Positions 19,979 through 28,386 of a DNA stretch of 64,000 bases are shown here, piece after piece. The position numbers and the translations under genes are program-made. How positions within the stretch are numbered: the stretch's first letter is position 1; each line of letters begins with the position of its first letter. This DNA is from Achromobacter sp. UMC71 (lineage in GTDB: Bacteria > Pseudomonadota > Gammaproteobacteria > Burkholderiales > Burkholderiaceae_B): assembly GCF_014170305.1 (NCBI RefSeq), contig NZ_LZZT01000031.1:62001-126000 (forward strand), in the 5' to 3' direction. The notes beneath the pieces are model-generated. The model saw only the letters and a program-made list of their open reading frames with translations. It was not told where the DNA came from and ran no database searches.

Positions 19979-21292
19979 ATGGTCCCGACCCTTTCCATCT
20001 CCCCCGCAGACGCGTTGATCGACGTGCCTCGCCACATCCGGGTCGAGCATGTCGCGCCCGGCCAGACGGTCGAGATCACCGCCTTGACCCGCCGCAACGG
20101 CGTGCTGTGGCAAAGCCACGCCGCGTTCGTGGCGGGCGAGGACGGCGTGGTCGACCTGTCGCGCGACGCCCCGGCCTCGGGCGACTACGCCGGCGTGTCG
20201 CCCATGGGCCTGGTGTGGTCGCAGTCGCCCGTGGACTCGCCCAGCCGCGAACACTTCAACCATCCGGTCACCGACGCGCTGGTCACCGACATCGTCGTGC
20301 GCGCCGCCGGGGCACAGGCCCAGGGCCGCTTCGTCCAGCGCCTGGCCGCCGACGGCGTCACCCGCATCGACGTGCGCGAAGCAGGCCTGGTCGGCACGCT
20401 GTACCTGCCGGCCGGCGCCACGCCCGGCTCGCACCCGGCCGTGATGATCCTGAACGGCTCGGGCGGCGGCATCAACGAACCGCGCGCGGCGCTGTATGCC
20501 TCGCGCGGCTACGCCGCCTTTGCCCTGGCCTACTTCAAGGCGCCGGGCCTGTCCGACTACATCTCCAACACCCCGCTGGAGTACTTCCAGACCGGCCTGC
20601 GCTGGCTGCGCCAGAAGGTCCAGCCCAAGCACGACTTCGTCGCCATCAGCGGCCAGTCGCGCGGCGGCGAACTGGTGCTGCTACTGGGCGCCACCTTCCC
20701 CACCGAAGTGTCGGCGGTGGTCGCCTACGTGCCCGGCGCCGTCGTCCACAGCGGCCAGAACGCCTGCGACCCGAAGATCGGCCGCGAAGGCCCGACCTGG
20801 CTGCTGGGCGGCAAGCCGTTGCCCCACGTCTGGGAAAACAACCGCACCGCCACCTGGGCGCCGTTCGACGAAGGCCCCAACCCGCACCGGCACGAAAAGG
20901 CCATTCTCACCGCCTTGCAGGACCCCGACGCCGTGGCGCGGGCCCGCATCCGGGTCGAGGATATCCAGGGCCCGGTCATGCTGCTGTCCGCCACCGATGA
21001 CGGCTCGTGGCCTTCAAGCCTGTATTCGAAGATGGTGCGGGACAAGCTGGCCGAGGTGAAGCACCCGTATCCGGTCAAGTGGCTGGACTACGAGAACGGC
21101 GGGCATTCCATCCTGTTCCCGTATGTGCCGACCACGCAGCTGGTCTATGCGCACCCCGTGTCCGGCAAGATCAGCACCAGCGGCGGCAACCCCAAGGACA
21201 ACGCCCGCGCCGACCAGGAATCCTGGGAAGGCGTGTTGAAGTTCCTGGACGCGGCGGTGAAGGCCAGTGCGGCCGCCAAACCGGCTCAATGA
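19979..21292 (+). CDS. BAAT-type acyl-CoA thioesterase / acyltransferase-like alpha/beta hydrolase
   Basis: 437 residues, starting 4 nt after the binding-protein stop. The N-terminal ~115 residues form the beta-sandwich of the acyl-CoA thioester hydrolase/BAAT N-terminal family (ALIDVPRHIRVEHVAPGQTVEITA). The C-terminal alpha/beta hydrolase has nucleophile Ser227 in GQSRGGE, Asp340 or 341 in SATDDGSW and His376 in NGGHSI. Animal BAAT enzymes use Cys as nucleophile and conjugate; Ser favours hydrolysis. No signal peptide, so it acts in the cytoplasm, perhaps cleaving an acyl or amide bond in the imported molecule. Confidence 0.88.
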   Translation: MVPTLSISPADALIDVPRHIRVEHVAPGQTVEITALTRRNGVLWQSHAAFVAGEDGVVDLSRDAPASGDYAGVSPMGLVWSQSPVDSPSREHFNHPVTDALVTDIVVRAAGAQAQGRFVQRLAADGVTRIDVREAGLVGTLYLPAGATPGSHPAVMILNGSGGGINEPRAALYASRGYAAFALAYFKAPGLSDYISNTPLEYFQTGLRWLRQKVQPKHDFVAISGQSRGGELVLLLGATFPTEVSAVVAYVPGAVVHSGQNACDPKIGREGPTWLLGGKPLPHVWENNRTATWAPFDEGPNPHRHEKAILTALQDPDAVARARIRVEDIQGPVMLLSATDDGSWPSSLYSKMVRDKLAEVKHPYPVKWLDYENGGHSILFPYVPTTQLVYAHPVSGKISTSGGNPKDNARADQESWEGVLKFLDAAVKASAAAKPAQ

Positions 21293-21312
21293 CATCCAAG
21301 GAGACACTCTCA

Positions 21313-22482
21313 ATGGCACAACAACCCATCGTCTACGACGCCGCGAAAGACCTCGTTGACCAGCTCGTCGGCCTGAAGGCCGAGAGCAATACCTACGCCG
21401 TGCGCCACCAGCGCGACAAGGTCGCGGCCGCCACGCAAGGCAGCTACGACGCCCTGTTCGACCCCGCGCTGCCCGGCTTGACGCTGGCCGAGCGCCTGCT
21501 GGTCGCGCTGTACGCCTCGCGCCTGACGCCGTCGCCGGCTCTGGCCGCCCACTATCGCCAACGCCTGGTGGACGCCGGCGCCAGCGCCGCCGACATCCAG
21601 GTTGCCGAAACCGGCAAGCCCGCGGACGCCACCGACCCGCGCCTGGCCGCCATTCTGGAATTCACCCGCAAGCTGATCGAAAAGCCCGTCGAAGGCGACG
21701 AAGCCGCGCTCAAGACCCTGCCCGCTGCCGGCGTGTCCACGCCGGCCGTCGTCACCTTGTCGCAGCTGATCGCCTTCCTGTCGTACCAGGTGCGCCTGGT
21801 CGCGGGCCTGGACGCCATGAAGTCGCTGGAAGGCCAGCCCGGCCACCCCACCGGCACGCCCGCCGCGCCCTTCCCGCCCAACACCGCCGCCACCGCGCCC
21901 GGCGACGTCATCAAGAACCACGGCTTCACCAACGAATCGCTGGAATGGAAGGCCTGGCTCGACGTCATCGACCTGGACAAGGCTACGCCCGACCAAATCG
22001 CCGTGCTGGAAGAAAGCCACCCCAAGGCCAAGGTCTCGGACTACTACCGCTTCCTGGTGCACCAGCCGGAAATCCTGCGCCAGCGCTCCACGGCATTCAA
22101 CGCCATCATGTATGCGCCGGGCGGCCTGTCGCGCGCCGAGCGCGAACTGGGCGCCACCGTCGTGTCGCGCATCAACGGCTGCGTCTACTGCGCGTCGGTG
22201 CATGCGCAGCGCTTCGAGCAGCTGGCCAAGCGCAATGACGTGATCGCCCAGGTATTCGAAGACCCCGCCACCGCCGGCACCACCGCGCGCGAACTGGCGA
22301 TCGGCAAGTTCTCGATCCAGATCACCGAGGCGCCTGCGTCCGTGAACGCCAACAGCATCCAGGCCTTGAAGGATGTGGGCTTGAGCGAAGGCGAGGTGCT
22401 GGACCTGCTGCATTCGGACGCGATTTTTGCGTGGGCCAACCGCCTGATGCTGAATCTGGGCGAGCCGGTTTTTCCGGCATGA
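21313..22482 (+). CDS. Tandem CMD/alkylhydroperoxidase (AhpD-like) protein
   Basis: 389 residues from the ATG at 21313 with AAGGAG 9 nt upstream. Two AhpD/carboxymuconolactone-decarboxylase-fold halves are fused. The N-terminal half (about 1-175) has no CxxC motif. The C-terminal half (about 205-389) has the redox centre CVYCASVH with Cys290, Cys293 and His297. These correspond to what I remember as the CMD-domain (Avi_7170-like) and alkylhydroperoxidase (Avi_7169-like) families, which occur beside Dpp-like importers; the family names are from memory. Likely role: peroxide or radical protection, or a decarboxylation step for the operon's pathway. Confidence 0.85.
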   Translation: MAQQPIVYDAAKDLVDQLVGLKAESNTYAVRHQRDKVAAATQGSYDALFDPALPGLTLAERLLVALYASRLTPSPALAAHYRQRLVDAGASAADIQVAETGKPADATDPRLAAILEFTRKLIEKPVEGDEAALKTLPAAGVSTPAVVTLSQLIAFLSYQVRLVAGLDAMKSLEGQPGHPTGTPAAPFPPNTAATAPGDVIKNHGFTNESLEWKAWLDVIDLDKATPDQIAVLEESHPKAKVSDYYRFLVHQPEILRQRSTAFNAIMYAPGGLSRAERELGATVVSRINGCVYCASVHAQRFEQLAKRNDVIAQVFEDPATAGTTARELAIGKFSIQITEAPASVNANSIQALKDVGLSEGEVLDLLHSDAIFAWANRLMLNLGEPVFPA

Positions 22483-22541
22483 TGCCGCCGATGCGAGTCG
22501 GGTAGAAATCGAGCTGGATTTCTCACCCGGCACCGCAGACA

Positions 22542-22571
22542 CAGGCCGCCTTCGGGCGGCCTGTTATTTTT
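22542..22571 (+). terminator. Intrinsic terminator of the importer operon
   Basis: CAGGCCGCC-TTCG-GGCGGCCTG (22542-22563) is a perfect 9-bp stem with a UUCG loop followed by TTATTTTT. It closes the 10.6-kb operon. It abuts the stop of the convergent LysR gene (22564), whose last codons it includes on the T-tract side. Confidence 0.8.
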
Positions 22572-23463
22572 GGCGCGCCTCCACCCGTTGCGCCAGCAGG
22601 TCATAGAACAACCGCGCCACGGGATTGAGCGCCTTGCCGCGCGGATGGATCAGCCCGATGGTGCGCGTGACCACGGGGTTGCGCAGCGGCACGCTGACCA
22701 GGGTGCCATGGCCCTCCCCCGGCATCGCCAGGCGCGGCACCACGCCCACGCCCAGGCCCGCCTCGATCATGCTGACCAGCGCCGGCACGTGCTGCACTTC
22801 GCAGAAGTGGCGCGGTCGGCAGCCGCTGTGCACCAGCGCCTGGTCCATCAGGAAGCGGTTGCCGCTGCCCTGGGCCAGCGTGATATATGGGTAATCTTCC
22901 AGATCGGCCCACTGCACCCACTTGCGCCGCGCCAGCGGATGCTTGCGGCTGACGGCCGCCACGAAAGCCTCTTCCAGCAAGGGCTTGAACTCGATCTCGG
23001 CATCGTTGGCGCCGATGTAAGTCAAGCCGAAATCGGCATCGCCCCGCGCCACCGCCGTCAACACCTGCGACGACGACTCGTCGATGATGCGGATGCGGAT
23101 GCGTGGGTATTGCGCGTGATATTCCCGGATGACGTCGGGCAGGAAATACGCCACCGCCGACGGCACGCAAGCAATCGTCACCATGCCCGACAAGCGTTCG
23201 GCCACGTCACGGATGCCGATCAACGCGCTTTCCAGTTCGTTCAATACGCTGCGCGCCTTGGGCACGAAGCCTCTGCCGATGGTCGTCAGCTCCACCTTGC
23301 GGGTCGTGCGCGTCATCAGCTGCACGCCCAGCGCGGCCTCAAGCTTGTCCACGCGCCGCGACAGCGCCGACTGCGACAGGTGCAACGCCTCGGACGCCGC
23401 CCGAAAACTGCCCAGGTCGGCCACGGCCAGAAAGGCGCGTAGATCCGCGAGATCGAAATTCAT
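22564..23463 (-). CDS. LysR-family transcriptional regulator
   Basis: 299 residues. HTH MNFDLADLRAFLAVADLGSFRAASEAL with SQSALSRRVDKLEAALGVQL; effector domain from about 92 (VTIACVPSAVAYFLPDVI). The sequence pattern matches LysR proteins that sit divergently from Bug-receptor operons in Alcaligenaceae. Its start is 110 bp from the Bug gene at 23574, and the gap holds AATTGAACTAATTTTTGCACTTTAC, an AT-rich stretch likely to contain the T-N11-A operator. It probably controls the operon at 23574-27502. Confidence 0.93.
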   Translation of the reverse strand: MNFDLADLRAFLAVADLGSFRAASEALHLSQSALSRRVDKLEAALGVQLMTRTTRKVELTTIGRGFVPKARSVLNELESALIGIRDVAERLSGMVTIACVPSAVAYFLPDVIREYHAQYPRIRIRIIDESSSQVLTAVARGDADFGLTYIGANDAEIEFKPLLEEAFVAAVSRKHPLARRKWVQWADLEDYPYITLAQGSGNRFLMDQALVHSGCRPRHFCEVQHVPALVSMIEAGLGVGVVPRLAMPGEGHGTLVSVPLRNPVVTRTIGLIHPRGKALNPVARLFYDLLAQRVEARQK

Positions 23464-23573
23464 GCGTTTTCATCAAGAATTGAACTAATTTTTGCACTTT
23501 ACTCGATACCGGGCGCCAAGCAAGATGTCTTCCAGCCGCAACCAATAGCGGCCCAGACCAGGAGACACCCCCC

Positions 23574-24569
23574 ATGAAGCCGCTACGGAGAGCCTGCCTG
23601 CGCACCGCGTTGGCCTTGGCGACCGCCCCCTTGCTGTTGTCCGCGATGCCGCGGGCCCACGCCGCCGACGCCTGGCCGCAGCGCCCTATCCGCCTGCTCG
23701 TGCCCTATGGCCCGGGCGGCAGCTCCGACGTCGTGGCCCGCGCCGTGGCCGTGGAAATGTCGCGCGACCTGGGCCAGCAGGTCATCGTCGAAAACAAGGG
23801 CGGCGGCCAAGGCACCATCGCCACCCAGGAAGTCGCCCGCGCCCGGCCCAACGGCTACACGCTGATCCTGGGCCATGTCGGCACGCTGGCGGTCAACCCG
23901 ACCATGATGCCCAACCTGGCGTACGACCCGCGCCGCGACTTCGCCCCCATCATCCTGCTGGCCAAGCTGCCCATGGTGTTTGCCGTGGGCGACAAGGTGC
24001 CGGCCGCCACATTGCCGCAATTCGTCGCCCTGGCCCGCGCCAAGCCCGGCGTCTTGAACTACGGTTCGGCCGGCAACGGCAGCGCCGGCCACCTGGCCTT
24101 CGAAATGCTCAAGACTGCCGCCGCCATCGATGTGGTGCACGTGCCCTACAAAGGCACCGGCGCGCAGGTCACCGACCTGTTGGCGGGCAACATCGACGCC
24201 GCCGCCGCCGGCATTCCCGGCCTGCTGCCGCATGCCCAGGCGGGCAAGATCAAGATCCTGGCGGTCGGCTCGGAACACCGGCTGTCCATCCTGCCCGACG
24301 TGCCCACGGTCGCCGAACAGGGCTTCCCGGGTTTCGAAAGCTCGCAATGGTTCGGCCTGCTGGCCCCCGCAGGCACGCCGGCCACCGCCGTGTCGCGCCT
24401 GCAAGCCGCCGCCCAAGCCGCCCTGAAAAGCGAATCCGTGCGCCAGCGCCTGGCCCACGACGCTGCCGAAGTATCCGGCGCCGGCCCCGCCGAATTCGCC
24501 GCCTTCATCGACGCCGAAGAACGCCGCTGGAGCAAGGTCGTGCGCGACGCCCACGTTTCCGCCGAATAG
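23574..24569 (+). CDS. Bug/TctC-family periplasmic substrate-binding protein
   Basis: 331 residues. Signal peptide with Arg-rich start and hydrophobic ALALATAPLLLSAMPRAHA, mature from ADAWPQRPIRLLVPYGPGGSSDVVAR. A GAGACA ribosome site (AGGAGACACCCCCC) precedes the ATG. It is the first gene of a four-gene operon with a dehydrogenase, a second Bug protein and a metallo-hydrolase. Conserved VVHVPYKGTGAQVTDLLAG is the ligand-contact region of this family, which binds carboxylates through water-mediated contacts. Confidence 0.93.
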   Translation: MKPLRRACLRTALALATAPLLLSAMPRAHAADAWPQRPIRLLVPYGPGGSSDVVARAVAVEMSRDLGQQVIVENKGGGQGTIATQEVARARPNGYTLILGHVGTLAVNPTMMPNLAYDPRRDFAPIILLAKLPMVFAVGDKVPAATLPQFVALARAKPGVLNYGSAGNGSAGHLAFEMLKTAAAIDVVHVPYKGTGAQVTDLLAGNIDAAAAGIPGLLPHAQAGKIKILAVGSEHRLSILPDVPTVAEQGFPGFESSQWFGLLAPAGTPATAVSRLQAAAQAALKSESVRQRLAHDAAEVSGAGPAEFAAFIDAEERRWSKVVRDAHVSAE

Positions 24570-24604
24570 CGCTATCCCTCTGTTTTCTTAAAGGACTTTT
24601 GACC

Positions 24605-25714
24605 ATGGCTGCCCCTATCGGCGTCACGCCCCGCGACGCCCGTTCCACCGATACCCAATCCACCGGGACCGGCCCCGCCGGCAAGACCACCATCGCCGAG
24701 GCCGAGCTGCGCGACCTGGGCCTGCGCGCCTTCCAAGGACTGGGCCTGCCCCGTCAGGATGCCGCCGACGTCGTCGACGTGCTGGTCCTGGCGGACCTGT
24801 TCGGCTTGTCCACCCACGGCCTGTCGCGCATCGAATCGTATGGCGAACGCCTGCAGGTGGGCGGCATCAATGCCCAGGCCCGCATCCAGGTGACAAGCCC
24901 CGCGCCCGCCCTGCGCCTGGTGGACGGCGACAACGGCGTCGGCCCGCTGGTCGGCATGCACGCGCTGCGGGCAGCCATGCAGGCCGCCAGCGAATGCGGC
25001 GTCGGCATCGCCTTCGCCCGCCAAAGCAACCACTTCGGCCCCATCTCGCCCTACGGCCTGATCGCCGCCGAAGCCGGCTACGCCAGCATCATCGGCAGCA
25101 ACGCCACCACCACCATCGCTCCCTGGGGCGGCACCGACGCGCGCGTCGGCAACAGCCCCATCGGTTTTGCCGTGCCCAACCCGGACGGCCAGCACTTCCT
25201 GCTGGACATGGCTATGAGCGTGGTCGCCCGCGCCAAGATCCGCAATGCCCTGAAGGCCGGGCAAGCCATCCCCGACACCTGGGCCACCGACGCCCAGGGC
25301 CAGGCCACCACCGACCCCAAGCAGGCCCTGGACGGCTTTCTCTTGCCGATCGGCGGCCACAAAGGCTATGGCCTGGCGCTGATGGTGGACCTGTTCGCCG
25401 GCCTCTTGTCCAACGCTGCGTACCTGACCCACGTCAAATCCTGGGTGGACGCTCCCGACGAACCCCAGAACCTTGGCCACTTCTTCCTGCTCATCGACAC
25501 CCGCCGCCTGGGTTCGACGCAATGGCTGGCCGAACGCATGAACGACTTCGCCGCCATCCTGCACGGCAGCCCGCCCGCCGACGCGCAGCGCCCCGTGATC
25601 CAGCCTGGTGAAATCGAACTCGCCAAACTGGCCCGCCAGCGCCAGCACGGCATCGACATCGATGCCGACGTGCTGGCGCTGCTGCACCGCCACGCCGGCC
25701 CGTCCCAAGGCTGA
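24605..25714 (+). CDS. Malate/L-lactate dehydrogenase-type (Ldh_2) oxidoreductase
   Basis: 369 residues from the ATG at 24605, 35 nt after the Bug gene. Family marks are the N-terminal helix bundle ending in STHGLSRI, the NAD(P)-site region FARQSNHFGPISPYG with the catalytic His, GNSPIGFAVP and LPIGGHKGYGLALMVDLFAGLL. Members of this family (malate, ureidoglycolate, sulfolactate, delta1-piperideine-2-carboxylate reductase types) oxidise 2-hydroxy acids or reduce imines with NAD(P). The N-terminal ~25 residues (Thr/Gly/Pro-rich) are an extension not needed for the fold; a later start cannot be excluded. Confidence 0.92.
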   Translation: MAAPIGVTPRDARSTDTQSTGTGPAGKTTIAEAELRDLGLRAFQGLGLPRQDAADVVDVLVLADLFGLSTHGLSRIESYGERLQVGGINAQARIQVTSPAPALRLVDGDNGVGPLVGMHALRAAMQAASECGVGIAFARQSNHFGPISPYGLIAAEAGYASIIGSNATTTIAPWGGTDARVGNSPIGFAVPNPDGQHFLLDMAMSVVARAKIRNALKAGQAIPDTWATDAQGQATTDPKQALDGFLLPIGGHKGYGLALMVDLFAGLLSNAAYLTHVKSWVDAPDEPQNLGHFFLLIDTRRLGSTQWLAERMNDFAAILHGSPPADAQRPVIQPGEIELAKLARQRQHGIDIDADVLALLHRHAGPSQG

Positions 25715-25743
25715 GCCGCTGGCGCATCCAGGAGACAGACATC

Positions 25744-26727
25744 ATGAAAGGCTTAGCCTTCCTTGCGCTGGGGCTGATGACGGCCCTGGCCCCTGCGGCA
25801 TCCCGCGCGGCCGATGCCGCTCCCGGCTACCCCAAGCAGCCCATCCGGCTGATCGTGCCCTACGTGGCCGGCGGCGCCGCCGACATCACCGCGCGCGTCG
25901 TCGCCGCGCACATGGGCAAGTCGCTGAACGGCACCATCGTCGTCGAGAACAAGCCGGGCGCCAACGGCATGATCGGCACCGACTTCGTCGCCAAGGCCGC
26001 GCCCGACGGCTACACCTTGCTGCTCGACGCCAGCGGACCGCTGGTCGTCAACCCGTCGCTGTACAGGAAAACACCCTATGACCCGTTGAAGGATTTCGCA
26101 CCGGTCAGCCAGATCACCAGCTACCAGTACGCGCTGGTCGTGCCGCAGCAATCGCCCGTGCACAGCCTTGACGATTTGATCGCCGCCGCCCGCAAGGAGC
26201 CCGGCGCCGTGACCTATGGCTCGGCCGGCCTGGGCGCCGGCGGCCACCTGGCCGGCGAACTGTTGGCGCTACAGACCGGCACCCAGATGACGCACGTGCC
26301 CTACAAGGGCAACGCCCAGGCCCTGACCGACGTGCTGGGCGGCCAATTGACGTTCACCTTTGACACCACCGTCACCGCCACCCCGCATATCCAGTCCGGC
26401 AAGCTGCGCGCCTATGCCGTCACCGGGCCGCGGCGGGCCTCCAGCCTGCCGGACATCCCCACCTTGCAGGAGCTCGGCTACCAGGATTTCGTCGTCACCC
26501 AGTTCCAGGGCCTCTTGGCGCCGGCAGGCACCGATCCCCGCATCATCGCCACGCTGCACCAGGCCGTGATGCAGGCCGTGCAAGACCCCGACGTGATCCG
26601 CAAACTGGCCACGGAGGGCGGCAATGAAATCGTCGCCGGCACGCCAGAGGATTTCTCGCGCCAGTTGCGCGACGACCTGCAGCGCTACCGCAAGCTGATC
26701 ACCGACGCTCACCTCACCGCGGAATAA
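25744..26727 (+). CDS. Bug/TctC-family periplasmic substrate-binding protein
   Basis: 327 residues, 29 nt after the dehydrogenase, with CAGGAGACAG before the ATG. Signal peptide MKGLAFLALGLMTALAPAASRA, mature GYPKQPIRLIVPYVAGGAADITAR. It is clearly diverged from the first Bug gene of the operon (different ligand loop, MTHVPYKGNAQALTDVLGG), so the operon may take two related ligands, or one of the two acts as a signal sensor. No TctAB pair is near. Confidence 0.93.
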   Translation: MKGLAFLALGLMTALAPAASRAADAAPGYPKQPIRLIVPYVAGGAADITARVVAAHMGKSLNGTIVVENKPGANGMIGTDFVAKAAPDGYTLLLDASGPLVVNPSLYRKTPYDPLKDFAPVSQITSYQYALVVPQQSPVHSLDDLIAAARKEPGAVTYGSAGLGAGGHLAGELLALQTGTQMTHVPYKGNAQALTDVLGGQLTFTFDTTVTATPHIQSGKLRAYAVTGPRRASSLPDIPTLQELGYQDFVVTQFQGLLAPAGTDPRIIATLHQAVMQAVQDPDVIRKLATEGGNEIVAGTPEDFSRQLRDDLQRYRKLITDAHLTAE

Positions 26728-26731
26728 CGCC

Positions 26732-27502
26732 ATGTACCAGATCGACATCCTGATCCAGGGCTACCCGGGACGCGCCGTCTGCCACGGCGGCCTGGGCTGG
26801 AGCACCAGCACCCTGCTGCGCTCGGCCGGCCGCAAGATCCTGGTCGACGTCGGCGCCTTCGGCGTGCGGCATCAACTGGCCAAGCACCTGCAAGCCTGTG
26901 ATGTCGCGCCCGCCGACATCACCGACGTCGTGCTGACCCACGCCCACTACGACCATGCGGTCAACTTCACCCTGTTTCCCAACGCCACCGTCTGGATCGG
27001 CCAGCAGGAACTGGAATGGGCCGCCGCGCAGCCGCCGGGATTCAACCCCTTACCCGAGCTGTATGTGCAGGAACTGAACCGCCAGGCTCGCGTGCACCGT
27101 ATCCACGACGGCGACACCTTCCTGCCCGGCATCACCGCCATCGCCTCGCCGGGTCACACGCCCGGCCATCTGCTGTTCTACGTCGACGATCCCCGCCAGG
27201 CGGTGCTGTTCACCGGCGACGCGGCCAAGAACCGCGCGGAGCTGCTTTCCGGCCAAGTGGCCGACACTGCCGATGCGGCAGCCAGCCACGCCAGCCTGCA
27301 ACGCATCTGGGCGTGGTGGCGCAAGCGGCCCGGAACCTTGCTGGTGCCGGGGCATGACCTGGGCATGACGCTGGATGACAGCGGCGCGCCCGTCTACGTC
27401 GGCGAGCGCCGCGCCGCGATCAATGCCTGGTTTGGGGAAGATCTTCAGCCCACGCGGATTGATCTGTGTTGTGGCGGGACGGCGGGGCGCCACCGTGTCT
27501 GA
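26732..27502 (+). CDS. Metallo-beta-lactamase-fold hydrolase (AHL-lactonase-like)
   Basis: 256 residues, starting 4 nt after the Bug gene. It has the metal motif THAHYDHAVN (HxHxDH), a later His in SPGHTPGHLLF, Asp in FTGDAAKN and His in LLVPGHDLG, i.e. the full binuclear zinc set. The pattern resembles the N-acyl-homoserine-lactonase-like branch, but operon context points to hydrolysis of a lactone or ester formed in a hydroxyacid pathway. No signal peptide. It is the last gene of the operon; no terminator was seen. Confidence 0.9.
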   Translation: MYQIDILIQGYPGRAVCHGGLGWSTSTLLRSAGRKILVDVGAFGVRHQLAKHLQACDVAPADITDVVLTHAHYDHAVNFTLFPNATVWIGQQELEWAAAQPPGFNPLPELYVQELNRQARVHRIHDGDTFLPGITAIASPGHTPGHLLFYVDDPRQAVLFTGDAAKNRAELLSGQVADTADAAASHASLQRIWAWWRKRPGTLLVPGHDLGMTLDDSGAPVYVGERRAAINAWFGEDLQPTRIDLCCGGTAGRHRV

Positions 27503-27579
27503 TGTCCACCGCACGCCCGCTGTTGGCTTGTGCTTCTGTCTCTGATTAGCCCGATCCCTTCTGCTTTTTTCTCACCACC

Positions 27580-28314
27580 ATGACCGCTATCGACCCCCGC
27601 ATCCTCCAGGCCTTCACCCCCACCGGCAACCTGCGCGCCACCATCAACCTGGGCAACCCCATTCTGGCCAGACGCGACGCAGACGGCGCCGCCGCCGGCG
27701 TCTCGGTCGACCTTGCCCGAGCCTTCGCCGACAGACTGGGCGTGCCGTTGACCCTGGTCGTGCTGGACAGCGCCGGCAAGGCCGTCGACACCGTCAGCCA
27801 GAACAACGCCGACATCGGCTTTTTCGCCATCGACCCCAAGCGCGCCACCGACATCGCTTTCACTGACGCCTATGTGCTGATCGAAGGCGCCTACCTCGTG
27901 CGCCAAGACTCCCCCTTGCACGATATGGCCCAGGTCGACGATGTGCGCCACCGCGTCACCGTCGGCCAAGGCAGCGCCTACGACCTGTACCTGACGCGTG
28001 AACTGCGACGCGCCACTATTACCCGAGCCGCCACCTCGCCCACCGTCGTCGACACCTTCCTGGGACAAGGCACGGAAGTCGCCGCCGGCGTGCGTCAACA
28101 GCTCGAAGCCGATGCCTCCCGCCTGGGCGGGCTGCGCCTGTTGCCCGGCAGCTTCATGACCATCCGCCAGGCCATGGGCCTGCCCCGCAGTCGCGGCGAG
28201 GCCGCGCAGCGGGTGCTGGCCACCTTCGTCGAAGACATGAAACGCAGCGGATTCGTCGAGCAGGCCTTGGCCCGCCATGGCATCGAGGGCGCCGCGGTCG
28301 CGCCTGCGGCCTAG
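27580..28314 (+). CDS. Family-3 solute-binding-domain protein without signal peptide
   Basis: 244 residues. The whole chain fits the amino-acid-binding SBP_bac_3 fold (GNLRATINLGNPILARR near the start, GVSVDLARAFADRLGVPLTLV, NADIGFFAIDPKRATDIAFTDAYVLIEGAYLV, MKRSGFVEQALARHG at the end). Unlike ordinary transporter proteins of this family, it begins directly with the domain, with no hydrophobic signal peptide or TM; I also saw no upstream start that would add one. It should therefore be cytoplasmic, as a sensor or enzyme of the cyclohexadienyl-dehydratase-like kind. No transporter genes adjoin it. Confidence 0.82.
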   Translation: MTAIDPRILQAFTPTGNLRATINLGNPILARRDADGAAAGVSVDLARAFADRLGVPLTLVVLDSAGKAVDTVSQNNADIGFFAIDPKRATDIAFTDAYVLIEGAYLVRQDSPLHDMAQVDDVRHRVTVGQGSAYDLYLTRELRRATITRAATSPTVVDTFLGQGTEVAAGVRQQLEADASRLGGLRLLPGSFMTIRQAMGLPRSRGEAAQRVLATFVEDMKRSGFVEQALARHGIEGAAVAPAA

Positions 28315-28350
28315 GGATTTCGTTAAACTGACGCTTTCCCGCCTTCTTTT

Positions 28351-28373
28351 GCGCCCCGCTGCCCGCGGGGCGC
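28351..28373 (+). other. 9-bp GC hairpin just before the methyltransferase start
   Basis: GCGCCCCGC-TGCCC-GCGGGGCGC is a perfect stem ending 13 nt before the ATG at 28387. No T-tract follows on either strand, so it is not a normal terminator. As a leader structure it would cover the region where a ribosome site is expected, and none is seen there. Confidence 0.5.
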
Positions 28374-28386
28374 ATTGCCTTGCCCC

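Noticed and set aside
18385..20097. 570-codon minus-strand ORF opposite the ABC binding protein
   Set aside because: Antisense shadow; the plus-strand product is a clear signal-peptide-bearing binding protein with conserved motifs throughout.
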